Part shown: positions 6,095 through 6,623 of the stretch, one piece after another | Numbering within the stretch: the first letter of the stretch is position 1 | How the letters are laid out: every line of letters begins with the position of its first letter | Assembly (NCBI GenBank): GCA_945949475.1 | Contig: CAMFET010000049.1 | Coordinates: 1-6,623, forward strand | Length of the DNA: 6,623 nt | Source of the DNA: an uncultured Phascolarctobacterium sp. | GTDB taxonomy: Bacteria > Bacillota > Negativicutes > Acidaminococcales > Acidaminococcaceae | Direction: 5' to 3' | The notes under the pieces: model-generated | What the model was told of the DNA's origin: nothing | Seen by the model: only the letters and a program-made list of their open reading frames with translations | Databases searched by the model: none | Position numbers and translations under genes: made by a program

Positions 6095-6123
6095 TTGACA
6101 TAGGGACTTATTTCGAGTATAAT
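6095..6123 (+). promoter_or_regulatory. Consensus promoter of the tRNA cluster
   Basis: Perfect TTGACA (6095-6100) and perfect TATAAT (6118-6123) are separated by exactly 17 nt. The start would be near 6130, a few bases before tRNA-Asp. This is the strongest promoter in the window, as expected for stable RNA. Confidence 0.93.
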
Positions 6124-6136
6124 TATCTTGTTGATT

Positions 6137-6213
6137 GGCCCGGTGGTTCAGTTGGTTAGAATGCCGCCCTGTCACGGCGGAGGTCGTGGGTTCGAGTCCC
6201 ATCCGGGTCGCCA
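6137..6213 (+). tRNA. tRNA-Asp (GTC)
   Basis: The acceptor stem GGCCCGG (6137-6143) pairs with CCGGGTC (6203-6209). The discriminator is G6210 and CCA is encoded (6211-6213). The anticodon stem CCGCC/GGCGG encloses loop CTGTCAC with anticodon GTC at 6171-6173. The T arm GTGGG-TTCGAGT-CCCAT is intact. It is the first gene of the cluster. Confidence 0.97.
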
Positions 6214-6218
6214 ATCAT

Positions 6219-6294
6219 GCCTCGGTAGCTCAGTTGGTAGAGCAAAGGACTGAAAATCCTTGTGTCCACAGTTCGATTCTGTGCTGAGGCACCA
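6219..6294 (+). tRNA. tRNA-Phe (GAA)
   Basis: The acceptor stem GCCTCGG (6219-6225) pairs with CTGAGGC (6284-6290). The discriminator is A6291 and CCA is encoded. The anticodon stem AAGGA/TCCTT (6245-6249 / 6257-6261) encloses anticodon GAA at 6252-6254. It starts 5 nt after tRNA-Asp. Confidence 0.97.
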
Positions 6295-6298
6295 TATT

Positions 6299-6371
<73 letters not shown>

Positions 6372-6373
<2 letters not shown>

Positions 6374-6475
6374 CCTTTTAAGGCGACATAGCCAAGCGGT
6401 AAGGCAGAGGTCTGCAAAACCTTTATCCCCAGTTCGATTCTGGGTGTCGCCTCCATTTTTATTTCTTAAAAGGTG
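6372..6475 (+). repeat. 11-bp inverted repeat bracketing tRNA-Cys
   Basis: CACCTTTTAAG (6372-6382) is the exact reverse complement of CTTAAAAGGTG (6465-6475). The left arm runs from the CCA of tRNA-Gly to the first base of tRNA-Cys, and the right arm lies 10 nt after the tRNA-Cys CCA. In the precursor RNA the two could pair and form a helix stacked beyond the acceptor stem. Confidence 0.6.
6382..6455 (+). tRNA. tRNA-Cys (GCA)
   Basis: The acceptor stem GGCGACA (6382-6388) pairs with TGTCGCC (6445-6451). The discriminator is T6452, as is usual for Cys, and CCA is encoded. The anticodon stem GAGGT/ACCTT encloses anticodon GCA at 6414-6416. An 11-bp inverted repeat brackets this gene. Confidence 0.96.
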
Positions 6476-6491
6476 TTAAGTAGTTATGTCT

Positions 6492-6580
6492 GCCGCGGTG
6501 GCGGAACTGGCAGACGCAAGGGACTTAAAATCCCTCGGGTAGTGATACCCGTACCGGTTCGATTCCGGTCCGCGGCACCA
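6492..6580 (+). tRNA. tRNA-Leu (TAA)
   Basis: This is a class II tRNA. The acceptor stem GCCGCGG (6492-6498) pairs with CCGCGGC (6570-6576), the discriminator is A6577 and CCA is encoded. The anticodon stem AGGGA/TCCCT encloses anticodon TAA at 6526-6528. The long variable arm CGGGTA-GTGA-TACCCG (6536-6551) is typical of leucine tRNAs. Confidence 0.97.
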
Positions 6581-6596
6581 ACATAAATTATGTTGG
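6578..6596 (+). repeat. Palindrome overlapping the 3' end of tRNA-Leu
   Basis: CCAACATAAATTATGTTGG is a near-complete inverted repeat whose left arm begins with the CCA of tRNA-Leu. As RNA it would form a 7-bp stem with a 5-nt loop. No T run follows, so it is not a canonical terminator, and the cluster may continue past the window. The remaining bases (6597-6623) show no feature. Confidence 0.4.
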
Positions 6597-6623
6597 AACA
6601 ATATATAGAATGAAAATGCTGAT

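Noticed and set aside
6456..6491. Intrinsic terminator between tRNA-Cys and tRNA-Leu
   Set aside because: There is a T-rich stretch (6456-6464), but no GC-rich hairpin other than the tRNA-Cys structure itself precedes it, and no new promoter follows. The cluster is more likely one transcript.

Overview
The window looks like chromosomal housekeeping DNA from a low-to-moderate GC Firmicute. Gram-positive-type SD sequences (AGGAGG-like), sigma-A promoters of the form TTGACA-17-TATAAT, CCA-encoding tRNA genes and a B. subtilis-like xpt-permease pair all support this. My best guess is the Negativicutes (for example an Acidaminococcaceae member such as Phascolarctobacterium). That guess rests on overall protein character, not on a search, and is only moderately secure. 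All genes are on the + strand.

Layout. (1) 1-68: C-terminal tail of an unidentified gene. (2) 58-985: htpX, a membrane zinc protease, with its own promoter inside the end of the upstream gene and a CIRCE-like inverted repeat at the predicted start site. (3) 1007-1744: a strong promoter, then a ~170-nt stretch that folds into a long interrupted rod with an apical arm, then ndk (nucleoside diphosphate kinase) and a hairpin terminator. The structured stretch is either an independent small RNA or the long 5' leader of ndk. (4) 1768-2391: a PduO-type corrinoid adenosyltransferase followed by a very good intrinsic terminator. (5) 2480-5357: a probable operon of xanthine phosphoribosyltransferase (xpt), an NCS2-family xanthine/uracil-type permease (pbuX-like) and a metal-dependent amidohydrolase of unknown substrate. 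(6) 5394-6086: an unrecognised 230-aa protein built from two similar halves. (7) 6095-6580: a perfect-consensus promoter driving a tRNA cluster Asp(GTC)-Phe(GAA)-Gly(GCC)-Cys(GCA)-Leu(TAA), possibly continuing beyond the window.

Functional links. Xpt and the permease form a recognisable purine-salvage unit: import of xanthine (or a related base) and its conversion to XMP. The amidohydrolase 34 bp downstream, with no terminator between, may act on a related compound, but that is inference. Ndk balances NTP pools and the adenosyltransferase makes coenzyme B12; neither is obviously linked to its neighbours.

I see no mobile element, CRISPR array or clear foreign insert. The points most worth a second look are the structured RNA upstream of ndk, the short-spaced CIRCE-like element at htpX, the leader-trailer complementarity around three of the five tRNAs, and the two-repeat hypothetical protein.
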